From an uncultured Clostridia bacterium (lineage in GTDB: Bacteria > Bacillota > Clostridia > Lachnospirales > Lachnospiraceae): a stretch of 39,914 nucleotides of DNA. The translations under genes were made by a program, and so were the position numbers. How positions within the stretch are numbered: the stretch's first letter is position 1; each line of letters opens with the position of its first letter. This document shows positions 16,810 to 25,796 of the stretch, one piece after another. The notes beneath the pieces were generated by a model. It had not been told where the DNA came from. It searched no databases and saw only the letters and a list, made by a program, of their open reading frames with translations. The stretch lies in assembly GCA_946629525.1 (NCBI GenBank), contig CAMOXU010000011.1, positions 1 to 39,914 on the forward strand, given 5' to 3'.

Positions 16810-16838
16810 TTGCACATTCATCCGGCAGATGATAGTAT
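16810..16838 (+). promoter_or_regulatory. Promoter of the SAM riboswitch-metK transcript
   Basis: TTGCAC (16810-16815), a 17-base spacer and TAGTAT (16833-16838). Transcription would start near 16845, about 23 bases before riboswitch stem P1. Confidence 0.75.
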
Positions 16839-16867
16839 AGGGCAACAACTTAATCAATATTTGCTTA

Positions 16868-16968
16868 CCTTTATTAAGAACGGTGGAGATTCAGAGGATC
16901 TGTGAAGCCGTGACAACCTCCTTTTGAAGGAAGGTGCCATCCTCGAGCGAGCAATCGAACAATAAGGG
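16868..16968 (+). ncRNA. SAM-I riboswitch (S-box leader)
   Basis: P1 pairs CCTTTATT (16868-16875) with AATAAGGG (16961-16968). Between them lie the S-box core segments AAGAACGGTGGAG, TGAAGCC...CAACC and GAAGGAAGGTGCCATCC. These correspond to the conserved AAGAG..GGAGGGA, AUGAAACC..GGCAACC and AAGGUGCUAAUUCC blocks, with some deviation (TGACAACC instead of GGCAACC). Bound SAM should favour the terminator that follows and so lower metK expression. Confidence 0.9.
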
Positions 16969-16983
16969 AATGTGTGACATTTT

Positions 16984-17017
16984 ACGGGTCCGTTCCTTCG
17001 GACCCGTTCTTTTTTTT
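16984..17017 (+). terminator. Riboswitch-controlled terminator
   Basis: ACGGGTCCG pairs with CGGACCCGT around TTCCTT and is followed by TC and a run of T. It is the expression platform of the SAM riboswitch. Confidence 0.92.
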
Positions 17018-17167
17018 CAGGAGCCGTATACCGCCCGCGAATGCGAAGCACGAGCGGCTGCGGAACCGGCATCCGAAAGGATTTTGTCAGATAATAACTG
17101 ATGTTATTAGAGGAAGAACCGGGTAAGCAGCACTGCACTGCCGTATCGACGGCTGAAAGGAAGACAA

Positions 17168-18361
17168 ATGGCAGAAAGAAGGTACTTTACATCAGAATCA
17201 GTGACAGAAGGGCATCCGGATAAAGTGTGCGACGCGATCTCCGATTCCGTCCTCGATGCCTGCCTCGCGCAGGATCCGATGAGCCGCGTGGCCTGCGAGA
17301 CGGCTGCGACGACCGGTCTCGTCCTCATCATGGGTGAGATCACCACGAAAGCGAATATCGATTTCCAGAAGATCGCCAGGGATGCGATCCGTGAGATCGG
17401 CTATACAGACGCGGCAATGGGATTTGACGCGGACACCTGCGCGGTCGTCGTCGCGATGGACAAGCAGTCTCCGGATATCGCGATGGGCGTCGACAAGGCA
17501 CTTGAAGCGAAGGAAAATGAAATGACCGACGAGCAGATCGAAGCCATCGGTGCAGGCGATCAGGGTATGATGTTCGGCTACGCGTCGAACCAGACTCCGG
17601 AGCTCATGCCGTATCCGATCTCTCTTGCGCAGAAGCTTGCCCTCCAGCTTACAAAGGTCCGCAAGGACGGAACCCTTTCCTACCTCCGCCCGGACGGAAA
17701 GACACAGGTCTCCGTAGAATACGATGAGGAAGGGAAGCCGGCGAGACTGGAAGCGATCGTCGTTTCCACGCAGCATGATCCGGACGTTACTCAGGAGCAG
17801 ATCCACGAGGATATCCGGAAGTACGTTATCGATCCGATCGTTCCGGAAGGCATGATCGACGGCAATACAAAGATCTTCATCAACCCGACTGGCCGCTTTG
17901 TCATCGGCGGACCGCAGGGAGATTCGGGGCTCACGGGCCGCAAGATCATCGTAGATACATACGGCGGCTATGCAAGCCACGGCGGCGGAGCTTTCTCCGG
18001 AAAGGACCCGACCAAGGTAGACCGCTCGGCAGCTTACGCAGCCCGCTACATTGCGAAGAACATCGTTGCGGCGGGACTTGCGGACGAAGTGCAGATCGAG
18101 GTCTCCTACGCGATCGGCGTAGCCCAGCCGATGTCGATCACAGTCGATACGAGGGGAACAGGAAAGCTCTCCAACTCGAAGATTTCCGAGATCATCCGGG
18201 AGAATTTCGACCTTCGTCCGGCGGGAATCATCAAGATGCTCGATCTTCGCCGTCCGATCTACAGACAGACGGCTGCGTACGGACATTTCGGCAGAACGGA
18301 CGTCGATCTGCCGTGGGAGAGAACAGATAAGGCGGAGGCGCTGCGGGCGTATCTCGGCTGA
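17168..18361 (+). CDS. metK: S-adenosylmethionine synthetase
   Basis: It makes S-adenosylmethionine from methionine and ATP in the cytoplasm. The 397-residue protein has all family signatures: [28 protein letters not shown] (ATP site), [19 protein letters not shown] (phosphate-binding loop), and [18 protein letters not shown] at the C terminus. GAAAGGAAG precedes the ATG. The S-box leader upstream gives feedback control by the enzyme's own product. The next 249 bases hold a hairpin CATCCCC/GGGGATG (18388-18414) and an A/T-flanked hairpin near 18494-18520 that may stop transcription. Confidence 0.97.
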   Translation: MAERRYFTSESVTEGHPDKVCDAISDSVLDACLAQDPMSRVACETAATTGLVLIMGEITTKANIDFQKIARDAIREIGYTDAAMGFDADTCAVVVAMDKQSPDIAMGVDKALEAKENEMTDEQIEAIGAGDQGMMFGYASNQTPELMPYPISLAQKLALQLTKVRKDGTLSYLRPDGKTQVSVEYDEEGKPARLEAIVVSTQHDPDVTQEQIHEDIRKYVIDPIVPEGMIDGNTKIFINPTGRFVIGGPQGDSGLTGRKIIVDTYGGYASHGGGAFSGKDPTKVDRSAAYAARYIAKNIVAAGLADEVQIEVSYAIGVAQPMSITVDTRGTGKLSNSKISEIIRENFDLRPAGIIKMLDLRRPIYRQTAAYGHFGRTDVDLPWERTDKAEALRAYLG

Positions 18362-18387
18362 ATGATTTTCAACGAATAGCTGGATTC

Positions 18388-18540
18388 ATCCCCTGGCTTT
18401 ATAGGCGGGGGATGAGTCGTAAAAGGAGCCGCGCGGATAATATTACCCGTTGAGGTGTCCTGCTTATAAATTATGAAAGTTTTAATAATTGTACCGGCTT
18501 GCTTTGCAGGCCGGTATAATTATAATTATAGTTAGCGGAA
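18388..18540. repeat. Two hairpins downstream of metK, one resembling family 3
   Basis: First, CATCCCC...GGGGATG (18388-18414) resembles a CCCCTGCTT/AAGCGGGGG hairpin inside family 1 copy 2 near 15700. Second, GTACCGGCTTGC-TTT-GCAGGCCGGTA is followed by an A/T linker (TAATTATAATTA) similar to the family 3 linker read in reverse. These may be decayed elements or the metK terminator region. Confidence 0.45.
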
Positions 18541-18610
18541 GCCGCAGAGTGCTACCGCTGAAAGGCCGATTGAACGGCCGAATCTGACGCACGGGTTCAC
18601 GGGAGGCATT

Positions 18611-19726
18611 ATGAAGCTGAAAAGCAGAATATTTCTTTCATTTTTCATCATCGTACTTGTTCCGTTCGTGCTCCTTCTGATCATCGGAGCAGGCGTCCTG
18701 TTCTTCCAGGGCAGACGACTGCAGGCGGAATTCGGAATCGATATCAGGGACCTGAGCCCGCAGATAAAGGGGCTGATGCTCGATACGATCATCAGCATGC
18801 TGATCGTGCTCTCGATCACCGCGATCATTCTGAGCCTCTGGCTGTATAACGGGATCAGCGGGCCGATCTATCATCTGAAGGATGCGACGCGAAACATCCG
18901 GGACGGAAATCTTGAGTTCGAGCTGAAAGCCGAGGGCGCGAAGGAAGTGCGGGAGCTCTGCGAGGACTTCGAGGACATGCGCAAGCAGCTGCTGCAGGCC
19001 AACGAGGAGAAGCTGGAGGCGGACAGGCAGAACAGGGAGCTGATATCGAACATTTCCCATGACCTGAAGACGCCGATCACGGCCGTCAAAGGCTACGTCG
19101 AGGGAATCATGGACGGGGTCGCGGATACGCCGGAGAAGATGGACCGGTACATCAAGACGATCTATAATAAATCCATCGAGATGGACGGGCTGATCAACGA
19201 GCTGACATTTTACTCGAAGATCAACACGAACCGGATCCCGTATACCTTCAACAAGGTCAACGTACAGGAATTTTTCGGCGATGCGGCGGAGGATCTTTCG
19301 GACGAGCTCGCTGCGAAGAATGTTGTGTTCGCATATGAAAATGACGTGGCTCCCGATGTCCTTGTGATCGCCGACGTCGAGCAGATCCGCAGGGTCCTCA
19401 ACAATATTATCGGGAATTCCGTGAAGTATATGGATAAGGATCAGAAGACGATCCTCATGAAGGTGCGCGATGCCGGGGATGAGGTCGAGACATCGATCCA
19501 TGACAACGGGAAGGGAATCGCGGCAAAGGATATCGGCAATATATTTGACCGTTTCTACCGGGCGGATTCCTCAAGAAATTCCGGAAAGGGCGGTTCGGGG
19601 ATCGGACTTTCCATCGTCAAAAAGATCATGGAAGACCATGGCGGCCGCGTATGGGCGGAGAGCCGCGAGGGAGAAGGCACGACGATGTATTTTTCCCTCA
19701 GAAAGTATCAGGAGGGCAGTAAATGA
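18611..19726 (+). CDS. Membrane sensor histidine kinase
   Basis: The 371-residue protein has two membrane helices (about 8-32 and 57-78) around a short, ~25-residue outer loop. A HAMP-like segment (GPIYHLKDATRNIRDG) and a HisKA domain with phosphorylated His150 (ISNISHDLKTPITAVKGY) follow. The ATPase domain has NNIIGNSVKY, DNGKGI, FDRFYRA and GSGIGLSIV. The tiny sensor loop suggests sensing at or in the membrane rather than of a large ligand. GGGAGG precedes the ATG. It overlaps the response regulator gene by four bases (ATGA), so the two are cotranslated partners. The signal is unknown. Confidence 0.92.
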   Translation: MKLKSRIFLSFFIIVLVPFVLLLIIGAGVLFFQGRRLQAEFGIDIRDLSPQIKGLMLDTIISMLIVLSITAIILSLWLYNGISGPIYHLKDATRNIRDGNLEFELKAEGAKEVRELCEDFEDMRKQLLQANEEKLEADRQNRELISNISHDLKTPITAVKGYVEGIMDGVADTPEKMDRYIKTIYNKSIEMDGLINELTFYSKINTNRIPYTFNKVNVQEFFGDAAEDLSDELAAKNVVFAYENDVAPDVLVIADVEQIRRVLNNIIGNSVKYMDKDQKTILMKVRDAGDEVETSIHDNGKGIAAKDIGNIFDRFYRADSSRNSGKGGSGIGLSIVKKIMEDHGGRVWAESREGEGTTMYFSLRKYQEGSK

Positions 19727-20412
19727 GCAGGATTTTAATCATAGAGGATGAAGAGGCCATCGCGAGCCTGGAGAAGGACTATCTGGAGCTTTCCGGCTTT
19801 GAGGTGGATATCGAGACGGACGGGAGCAAGGGCCTCACACAGGCGCTCACCAGGGATTACGACCTTTACATACTGGATCTGATGCTGCCCGGTATGGACG
19901 GCTTCGAGATCTGCCGGGAGATCCGGGAGGCAAGAGATACACCGATCCTCATGGTCAGCGCGAAGAAGGATGATATCGACAAGATCCGCGGGCTCGGTCT
20001 TGGTGCGGACGATTATATCACGAAGCCTTTCTCGCCGAGCGAGCTGGTCGCGCGCGTGAAGGCACATCTGTCCAGATATGACAGGCTGATCGGGACGAAC
20101 CTGCACAAAAATGACGTCATTAAGATCCGCGGGCTCAAGATCGACAAGACGGCAAGGCGTGTCTGGGTGAACGGCGAGGAGACGCAGTTCACGACGAAGG
20201 AATTCGATCTTCTGACCTTCCTCGCAGAGAATCCGAATCACGTCTACTCCAAGGACGAGCTTTTCCGCGAGATCTGGAATATGGAGTCGATCGGTGACAT
20301 CGCGACGGTCACTGTACATATCAAGAAAATACGTGAGAAGATAGAGTTCGATACGTCAAAACCGCAGTATATCGAGACGATCTGGGGCGTGGGATACCGC
20401 TTTAAGGTCTGA
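19723..20412 (+). CDS. OmpR/PhoB-family response regulator
   Basis: The 229-residue protein has a receiver domain (1-120) with acidic residues EDEE near the start, phosphoacceptor D52 (YILDLMLPG), the switch serine in VSAKKD and conserved lysine in YITKPFS. A winged-helix domain (about 130-229) follows, with KEFDLLTFLAENPNHVYSKDELFREIW and TVTVHIKKIREKIE. It is the DNA-binding output of the kinase upstream. Regulators of this class bind direct repeats spaced by 11 bases. Such an array (four TTACC) lies 1.5 kb downstream before the surface protein gene, which makes that gene a plausible target, by inference. Confidence 0.93.
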   Translation: MSRILIIEDEEAIASLEKDYLELSGFEVDIETDGSKGLTQALTRDYDLYILDLMLPGMDGFEICREIREARDTPILMVSAKKDDIDKIRGLGLGADDYITKPFSPSELVARVKAHLSRYDRLIGTNLHKNDVIKIRGLKIDKTARRVWVNGEETQFTTKEFDLLTFLAENPNHVYSKDELFREIWNMESIGDIATVTVHIKKIREKIEFDTSKPQYIETIWGVGYRFKV

Positions 20413-20481
20413 CCTCTGACGCTTCAGGAACGCTGAAGCGATCCTGATTGCTGCGATACTCCTCGATGTATGGAGATTTAT

Positions 20482-21870
20482 ATGAAAGTAAAGGAACAAA
20501 AAATACATCTGCCGGGCGCAGGTGTCATTGGTATCTGCTTCCTGCTGACTTCGACGGCGTATCTTGCATGGACATATCATATTATGGAGATGGTGAAAGC
20601 TCCGATTTCCGAAGTCGTTACACTGATCATAGGGTACCTCTTTCAGGCTGCCGGCGTCGGTCTGTTTTCCCTTATGATCCGGCGGCGTGAGGATCTTCCC
20701 GGGGTGTCTGTATATGCGGCACTGATCCTTCATATGATCTTCCTCGTACCTGCTGTTCTTGGCAGCTCCTTTATACAGGCAGCTGCTTTCGGCTGCGCAA
20801 TGAACCTTCTCTGCGGCTGGATCGCGGGGTATTACCTGTATCGTCTTACGACCGGGGTCAGCGCATCCTGTTCAGCTATGACGCTGGGAGCCGGATACAG
20901 TGCTGCGATCGTTGTGTCCTGGGTCCTCTCCGTTCTTTTCGGGGGAGCATTATACCATTCCATATGGATCCTGATTGTCTGTTTTGCATTGACGGCAGCG
21001 GCCTTCTTTATTCTCCGGACAGAGAAGGGAAAGCCGGATGCAGAAACAGAAGAAATGACGGAGGAGAGTATTTCAGAGGGCATTCGAATTCCAAAGGAAA
21101 CGGAACTCCGGAAGTTCCTGATCCTGGCCGGAGCGCTCGTCCTGGTGTTCAGCATCGTGAACAGCTGCGGTTTCGGCTTTCCGTCCGAAGATGTGGAAAA
21201 AGGAATCAGCGTGGAATTTTCCCGCCTCTTCTATGCGGCGGGGCTTCTGATCGCCGGATTTGTGAATGACAGGAACAGACGGTACGGAGCCATCTGCGCG
21301 GTGGCCGTGCTCGTGATCCCGTTCCTCATGATGGCGATCAGAGGGGAGCCGGTCTCTCTGCTGATCTTCTGGGTGCTCAGCTATTTCACATTCGGTTTCT
21401 ATACGATTTACCGGATAATACTCTTTTCCGACATTGCCCGGGGGAAAGGGCTGATTCCGCTCTGCGGCTTCGGACTGCTCATCGGACGGATCGGCGACGC
21501 GGCAGGAGAGGCGCTTTGCCTTGCGATGTCCGGACATTTTGTGATCTTTGTAGGTCTTACTGCGATACTGTACATGGCGGCGGTCCTTCTATTCTTCCGT
21601 GTTTATCTGTATATATACCAGCCGGAGGTAAAACAGCCAAGAAGCGAACAGGAGATATTCAATCGCTTTTCGGCGCGGCATGATCTTTCTGCCAGAGAGC
21701 GGGAAGTGCTTCGATTCCTTTTGGAGGAAAAGACAAATAAGGAGATCGCGGAAGAATTATCGATTTCCGAGGGCACTGTGAAATACCATATTCACAATCT
21801 TCTCCAGAAGACCAGCTGCCGCAACCGGCTGGGGCTGCTTTCCGCCTTTACGGCCGAGCAGGACATCTGA
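20482..21870 (+). CDS. Polytopic membrane protein with C-terminal LuxR-type HTH
   Basis: The first ~380 of 462 residues form about 12 hydrophobic segments in two blocks around a charged loop (near 180-210, rich in Glu), like a transporter-type fold. Residues about 400-455 form a LuxR/GerE HTH: LSAREREVLRFLLEEKTNKEIA then ELSISEGTVKYHIHNLLQKT. It is probably a membrane-bound regulator sensing something in or across the membrane. The ATG at 20482 is preferred because GGAG lies 8 bases upstream; an in-frame ATG at 20470 overlaps that site. It could regulate the surface protein gene downstream. No ligand can be inferred. Confidence 0.86.
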   Translation: MKVKEQKIHLPGAGVIGICFLLTSTAYLAWTYHIMEMVKAPISEVVTLIIGYLFQAAGVGLFSLMIRRREDLPGVSVYAALILHMIFLVPAVLGSSFIQAAAFGCAMNLLCGWIAGYYLYRLTTGVSASCSAMTLGAGYSAAIVVSWVLSVLFGGALYHSIWILIVCFALTAAAFFILRTEKGKPDAETEEMTEESISEGIRIPKETELRKFLILAGALVLVFSIVNSCGFGFPSEDVEKGISVEFSRLFYAAGLLIAGFVNDRNRRYGAICAVAVLVIPFLMMAIRGEPVSLLIFWVLSYFTFGFYTIYRIILFSDIARGKGLIPLCGFGLLIGRIGDAAGEALCLAMSGHFVIFVGLTAILYMAAVLLFFRVYLYIYQPEVKQPRSEQEIFNRFSARHDLSAREREVLRFLLEEKTNKEIAEELSISEGTVKYHIHNLLQKTSCRNRLGLLSAFTAEQDI

Positions 21871-21920
21871 ACAGGTCGAAACGGGACAAAATCGGCCGGG
21901 ACCAGCCGAAAATCCGCAGT

Positions 21921-21958
21921 TTACCGGCAGTTTACCCCCACCTTACCTAAACCTTACC
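21921..21958 (+). promoter_or_regulatory. Four TTACC direct repeats at exact 11-bp spacing (regulator-binding array)
   Basis: TTACC starts at 21921, 21932, 21943 and 21954. One repeat per helical turn is the pattern bound by OmpR/PhoB-type dimers. No good -35/-10 pair lies immediately downstream; TTGAGA (21991) with a weak TAGTGT box is the best candidate. The array stands about 120 bases before the surface protein start. Confidence 0.75.
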
Positions 21959-22013
21959 CTGAAAACAGCCCTGACTGGCCGGAAACTTACTTGAGAGCCG
22001 GCCGGTCGGGAAG

Positions 22014-22063
22014 ATAGTGTATAGCTGTATGAGTATACTCATACAGCTATACACTATTTTTTT
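22014..22063 (+). terminator. Strong hairpin terminator between the LuxR gene and the surface protein gene
   Basis: A perfect 20-bp stem (ATAGTGTATAGCTGTATGAG and its complement) with a TATA loop is followed by seven T, ending 17 bases before the next ATG. It either ends the LuxR gene transcript or acts as an attenuator on transcripts coming from the TTACC array. Confidence 0.9.
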
Positions 22064-22080
22064 GAAGGGCAGGTGGCAAA

Positions 22081-25000
22081 ATGAAACGAAAGATATGTGC
22101 TGTGCTCGTGGCTCTGGGCATGATCCTGTGCCAGATCCCGCAGACTGCCGCTGCATCAGAAAACGTTGCTGCGGCAGAAGAAGCTGCACCCGTGGTGGAG
22201 ACGGTGGAAGATGTTCCGGCAGCAGAGGAAGCTGTTCCGGTGACAGAGGAAGCTGAAATTGCGTCCGAGCCCGGGGAACAGTATGCGGAAGCCGGGACGG
22301 CGTCTGCAGAAGTCGCAGCGCAGACAGACGGGGAATCCGGAACAACAGAGTCGAATGAGGCGCACGAGCCTTCCGGGAACGTCGAAGAAGCCGGTGCGAA
22401 AGCGCCGGAGGAAAGGGCGGTTACTCCTGACGGGGGAAGCAGCAAAAATCCTGTCTCCGAATCCGGGACGGAAAAGACCCCGATGCCGAAAACGTCGGCA
22501 GGAGCAGATGCCGGGCTGGTGGGCGCTCCCAAGTCGGTGTCAGACCTTACGCCGGTCGACTCCGTAGTTGTCGGAGTCGTCGTTCCCCATGCAGGTGATA
22601 CCACAGAATCGGCCCCGCGCGTCTTTGCGCTTGACAGCGGCTATCACATCACAACGGCGAACTGGTGCGACGAGGAAGGTAACGAACTTGGATCCACCGT
22701 GACCTTCGCTGCAGGCGAGACATACTACATCAAGGCATCCGCTTCCTCTGAGGAGGGGTATTTCTTCCGGCAGGGAAGCGACGGGACCTCATTCGAAGCA
22801 GAGGGCGGCGAACTGAAGAGCTCCTGGATCATGAACTGGACGGACGTTGACGGCGGTGCACACTCCTATGCGGAGATCATCATTGCTGTCAGGGTGGCTG
22901 CCCAGACATCTTTCTTTGGAGTGCTCATCTCCGACGCTGAGGGTACCGCGAACAAAGGCGGCAGCTATTGGATGGATTATGCCGGCATGGAAGGATCTCC
23001 TTCAAGAACGTCTTCCTCCAATAATTTCGTGGAGGACGGCAGCGGCGTTTATCTGGAGGCATATCCGGCTGACGGATACAAATTCCTCGGATGGTACCAG
23101 GGAGATCCTGACCGGGCGGAGGGCAAGCTCTATACGGGCGAGCCGCTCACGACAGACCGGGTCTACCAGTTCGATGCTCCCATCAGCCTGACAAGGCCTT
23201 ATATCTGCGCTGTGTTCGATGTGGATGAATCACCGCAGGGTGATCAGGTGCAGATGTGGGTCGGCAACACAGAGGTCATCGGTCCGGACAGCTCCGCGCA
23301 GGGAGGTAAGGTAGCGGTCAAATATGAGCCGAGCTACGATATATATCCCAATATTACAGCGAAGGACGGCACGAATTTTGTCGCCGGCGAGATCCTTCCG
23401 TTCTACAAGGGTGACGAGTGTACGGTATACCAGCAGGCAGACGAGGGTTTTCATTTCGTAGGCTGGTATCATGTGAATATTGAATGGGGGCCGGGGGAAA
23501 CTCTGGCATGGGAAGGCAGTCCGATTTCGACTGCGAACAGCTTCACTTACAAGCCCGGGCAGACTGTAGTGGCAGGCGACTCCGAACCTCTGCGCTACGT
23601 GTGTGCCGTGTTCGAGAAGGATCAGGCCGTGACCCACACAGTTTCCTTCGATCCCGGTACAGGCTACGGAGAAATGGAGTCGTATACTGTGAACGATGGA
23701 GCGAGTTTCGAGCCTCCATTGTGCACTTTTAAGCACAGTAACCCGGATCGGGTCTTCTATAAGTGGGTTGTGGACGGCAAGTTCCTGAATTTGGGTGAGT
23801 CGTTCACGGTAACGAAAGACACCGTGGTCAAGGCCGTGTGGCATTATCGGGAGATCCAGAGGCTCGATAATTCTGTCGACCGAAGTGTTACGGATGTAGT
23901 CGGTCATCTCATTCTCAGGGATACCCGTACGGGAGAGGAGCGCACGGAGGTCGTATTTGACGAAGTGACCGCTTCCGCCTTCACAGAGCCGTCCAACGTG
24001 ACCGTCAATGCCATGATCACGGAGGCAAAGGAAGCTGTGGCAAAGAAAGCCAAGGAGTACGCCGGAGAGAGTGCCGTGACGATGGTTAGCGAAACGGTCT
24101 CAGACCCTGCAATCAAGGATTTCAAGGATGACCGGACTTATACATACTTCACCGATGGTTGTGACAATGCAGGAGACTTCTACACGTTGATGATCATTGA
24201 CGGCGGGTACCTTCATAGCTGGCAGTACGATGTGACGCTCGTGGCAGAGTATACGAGTGTGGATCCGAGCGCAGCGACGATTACACTGCACTGGTCATCT
24301 GCAGACGGTGTGGACCTCATGCAGCCGATTTCCGTTGAGACAAAACCGGGCACCCGTCTCGACGATGCTTTGACGGCTGCCGGACAGCCCTATGATGACA
24401 TTTTCAGTAAGGATGGCTACGCGGACTTCGGTTATCGCTCGCTTCATCCGTTCGACAGCTTTTCTGATGAGAATGATTTCTACGATGACTGCATCGGCTA
24501 CGATTACGTTATTGAGAACAGCACAGACATTTATGTTGTAATGTTCAAGGAACTCGGTGCTGCTTCGATTTCTGTCGCGGCGCCCGTCTGCGGCAGTACC
24601 GATGCCCCGGCGGTTTCCGTCCTGACAGGCGAGTGCACCCTTGATGGTACTCCGGTATGGTGCGAGGACGCCGATCCGCTTGTACCGTATGAAGGTGCGC
24701 TCAAAGGCGGTATCCAATATCTGGCCGCGATCCAGCTGGCCGCAGATTTCCATTACTATCTTGCTGACGACGCGCAGATCACCGTGAGCGGAGGCGAGCT
24801 CGTGAGTGCAGGTCCGCACTTTGCGGGTATCGGCGTTCTTGTCAGGGTGGCAGTCGATCATGACCCGGCAGATCCGGTCAGGGAGAACGTGGTCGAGCCC
24901 ACCTGCACGGAAGCGGGCAGCCATGACGAAGTTATCTACTGCACAGGATGCGGTGCGGAAATTTCCCGTACAGAGGTAACTGATCCGGCCCTCGGTCACG

Positions 25001-25665
25001 ACTGGGGCACCTGGGAAATCACCAAAGAGCCGACCGAGACGGAAGACGGCGAGGAGACCAGGACCTGTACACGCTGCCCGGAGACCGAGACGAGGGCTAT
25101 CCCGCATCTTTCTGTAGAGTATCGCAATACTGAGGGAGATGGAAGCTCGTGGGAGAAGGGCAGCACCGAGTCTCTGAAGTTCGTGTTCAAGCGCAATATA
25201 AATGACGAGACGGCCTTCTCCCATTTCACGGGCATCCTGGTGGATGGTAAGGCAGCTGACACAGCCGACTATACCGCAGAGTCCGGAAGCGTTGTTGTCA
25301 ACCTGAAGCCGGCGTATCTGGAGACATTGTCCAAGGGAGAGCATTCGCTTACGGCAATGTTCGATGATGCCGATGATGTCACCGTGCGCTTTACTGTGAC
25401 GGAAAAAGAGACGGCTCCGGCAGACGATCAGACGGATAAGAAGGGTACTGAAAAGAAGGATACGCCAAAGACCGACACATCAAAGAGCAGCACACAGAAA
25501 GCCGGCAGCACGAAGAGTTCCAAAACATCAGCTTCGACAGCTGCGAAAAAATCGCCTAAGACCGGTGACAGCACAAACGCTGTCGTCTGGGTCGTACTGC
25601 TTTCGGCAGCTGCTGTGACCATCGGTGCCATCCTGATGCGCAGGAGAAGGAACGGGAGATCCTGA
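22081..25665 (+). CDS. Sortase-anchored surface protein with InlB-like repeats
   Basis: The 1194-residue protein has a signal peptide (1-25) and an Ala/Glu/Pro-rich low-complexity stretch to about 170. Several beta-rich modules follow, including FLGWYQGDPDRAEGKLYTGE and VGWYHVNIEWGPGE types, an InlB B-repeat-like module (about 517-590, VSFDPGTGYGEMESY then FYKWVVDGK), and a cysteine-bearing stretch at about 935-1015 (CTEAGSHDEVIYCTGCG; GHDWGTWEITKEPTE). After a Lys/Ser/Thr linker comes the sorting signal SPKTG (1158-1162), a membrane helix and RRRRNGRS. It should be linked to the cell wall by a sortase; adhesion is a guess. AGGGCAGGTGG precedes the ATG. It sits behind the TTACC array. Confidence 0.88.
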   Translation: MKRKICAVLVALGMILCQIPQTAAASENVAAAEEAAPVVETVEDVPAAEEAVPVTEEAEIASEPGEQYAEAGTASAEVAAQTDGESGTTESNEAHEPSGNVEEAGAKAPEERAVTPDGGSSKNPVSESGTEKTPMPKTSAGADAGLVGAPKSVSDLTPVDSVVVGVVVPHAGDTTESAPRVFALDSGYHITTANWCDEEGNELGSTVTFAAGETYYIKASASSEEGYFFRQGSDGTSFEAEGGELKSSWIMNWTDVDGGAHSYAEIIIAVRVAAQTSFFGVLISDAEGTANKGGSYWMDYAGMEGSPSRTSSSNNFVEDGSGVYLEAYPADGYKFLGWYQGDPDRAEGKLYTGEPLTTDRVYQFDAPISLTRPYICAVFDVDESPQGDQVQMWVGNTEVIGPDSSAQGGKVAVKYEPSYDIYPNITAKDGTNFVAGEILPFYKGDECTVYQQADEGFHFVGWYHVNIEWGPGETLAWEGSPISTANSFTYKPGQTVVAGDSEPLRYVCAVFEKDQAVTHTVSFDPGTGYGEMESYTVNDGASFEPPLCTFKHSNPDRVFYKWVVDGKFLNLGESFTVTKDTVVKAVWHYREIQRLDNSVDRSVTDVVGHLILRDTRTGEERTEVVFDEVTASAFTEPSNVTVNAMITEAKEAVAKKAKEYAGESAVTMVSETVSDPAIKDFKDDRTYTYFTDGCDNAGDFYTLMIIDGGYLHSWQYDVTLVAEYTSVDPSAATITLHWSSADGVDLMQPISVETKPGTRLDDALTAAGQPYDDIFSKDGYADFGYRSLHPFDSFSDENDFYDDCIGYDYVIENSTDIYVVMFKELGAASISVAAPVCGSTDAPAVSVLTGECTLDGTPVWCEDADPLVPYEGALKGGIQYLAAIQLAADFHYYLADDAQITVSGGELVSAGPHFAGIGVLVRVAVDHDPADPVRENVVEPTCTEAGSHDEVIYCTGCGAEISRTEVTDPALGHDWGTWEITKEPTETEDGEETRTCTRCPETETRAIPHLSVEYRNTEGDGSSWEKGSTESLKFVFKRNINDETAFSHFTGILVDGKAADTADYTAESGSVVVNLKPAYLETLSKGEHSLTAMFDDADDVTVRFTVTEKETAPADDQTDKKGTEKKDTPKTDTSKSSTQKAGSTKSSKTSASTAAKKSPKTGDSTNAVVWVVLLSAAAVTIGAILMRRRRNGRS

Positions 25666-25756
25666 TCCTGAGACTGAAAGAGGGATCGGCGGCTGATCTT
25701 AAGCCGAACGGGAACCGGTCGGGAAAAGTCATGTAAAAAACAATAACAGTATATGG

Positions 25757-25795
25757 AGCAGGAAGGGAGGCAAAAACCTCTCCTCCTGCTTTTTT
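25757..25795 (+). terminator. Terminator after the surface protein gene
   Basis: AGCAGGAAGGGAGG pairs with CCTCTCCTCCTGCT with minor mismatches around CAAAAA and is followed by T6. Family 1 copy 3 starts immediately after. Confidence 0.88.
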
Positions 25796-25796
25796 A

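Noticed and set aside
15697-18414. CCCC/GGGGAT hairpins near 15700 and 18388 as IS200/IS605 ends
   Set aside because: They resemble such end hairpins, but no TnpA or TnpB frame or remnant is visible between or beside them.
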